The notes below the pieces were generated by a model. It worked only from the letters and a program-made list of their open reading frames with translations. It had not been told where the DNA came from and did no database searches. A stretch of 46,757 nucleotides of DNA, from NCBI GenBank assembly GCA_900545605.1, contig UQZL01000013.1, forward strand, positions 1 through 46,757, read 5' to 3'. Shown here one piece after another: positions 46,697 to 46,757 of the stretch. Each line of letters starts with the position of its first letter. Position 1 is the first letter of the stretch. This DNA comes from an uncultured Collinsella sp. (GTDB lineage Bacteria; Actinomycetota; Coriobacteriia; Coriobacteriales; Coriobacteriaceae). The position numbers were made by a program, and so were the translations under genes.

Positions 46697-46757
46697 GTTA
46701 CGGGCTTTAGCCTGTGCGGGGCGCGCAGCGCGCCGCATCAGAAACCACCCGCTATGC

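Overview
The window is about 46.8 kb of high-GC (roughly 60%) bacterial chromosome. Membrane-anchored LuxR regulators, DUF4038/DUF5060 glycosidase-like proteins, an AgrC/LytTR two-component pair, a hyp cluster led by NikR, and several families of small palindromic intergenic repeats together suggest a gut actinobacterium of the Coriobacteriia, most like Collinsella. The genus is inferred from gene content and style, not from a marker gene. No rRNA, tRNA or CRISPR array was found.

Layout: (1) 1-3153, a three-gene minus-strand operon of zinc-ribbon proteins ending in an SPFH protein cut by the window edge. (2) 3386-14931, carbohydrate genes: a DUF1593 hydrolase-like protein, an alpha/beta-hydrolase esterase, a PTS EIIBC transporter, two DUF4038-type glycosidase-like proteins, a TetR/MFS pair with two perfect operators, and a ROK kinase. 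(3) 15230-16775, a membrane LuxR-type regulator whose membrane and DNA-binding parts lie in different frames. (4) 16790-18158, an IS3-family element inserted into a palindromic repeat; an uninterrupted copy of that repeat lies at 46552-46618. (5) 18259-22148, an Mg2+ P-type ATPase (mgtA) with an unusual leader, then pyrE. (6) 22444-29462, a second carbohydrate block: MurR/RpiR regulator, GH106-like glycosidase, AraC regulator, 6-phospho-beta-glucosidase and EIIA. (7) 29699-31196, a lipoprotein and a HAD phosphatase. (8) 31302-37328, a minus-strand NiFe-hydrogenase maturation cluster: small ORF, nikR, hypF, hypC, hypD, hypE. (9) 37550-40315, thioredoxin, a complete IS200/IS605 element (tnpA-tnpB), and an unrecognised gene. 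(10) 40376-42375, an AgrC-like kinase and LytTR regulator. (11) 42667-46534, nadA-nadB-nadC-niaR, the de novo NAD pathway with its own repressor and a 19-bp inverted operator.

How it fits together: sugars enter as phosphoglycosides through the EIIBC/EIIA pair or unmodified through the MFS carrier. They can then be cleaved by glycosidases that lack signal peptides (GH1, DUF4038 and GH106-like) and phosphorylated by the ROK kinase. The enzyme set would suit plant disaccharide glycosides, but that is inference.

The most unusual content is non-coding. A structured repeat family (22152-22300, 30276-30424, 32402-32544 minus) keeps its linker while its stems change on both sides. The mgtA leader combines a 23-codon ORF with a long-range stem. 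Perfect 29-bp inverted repeats flank the GH106/AraC pair. The IS605 insertion may have split a promoter -10 box.
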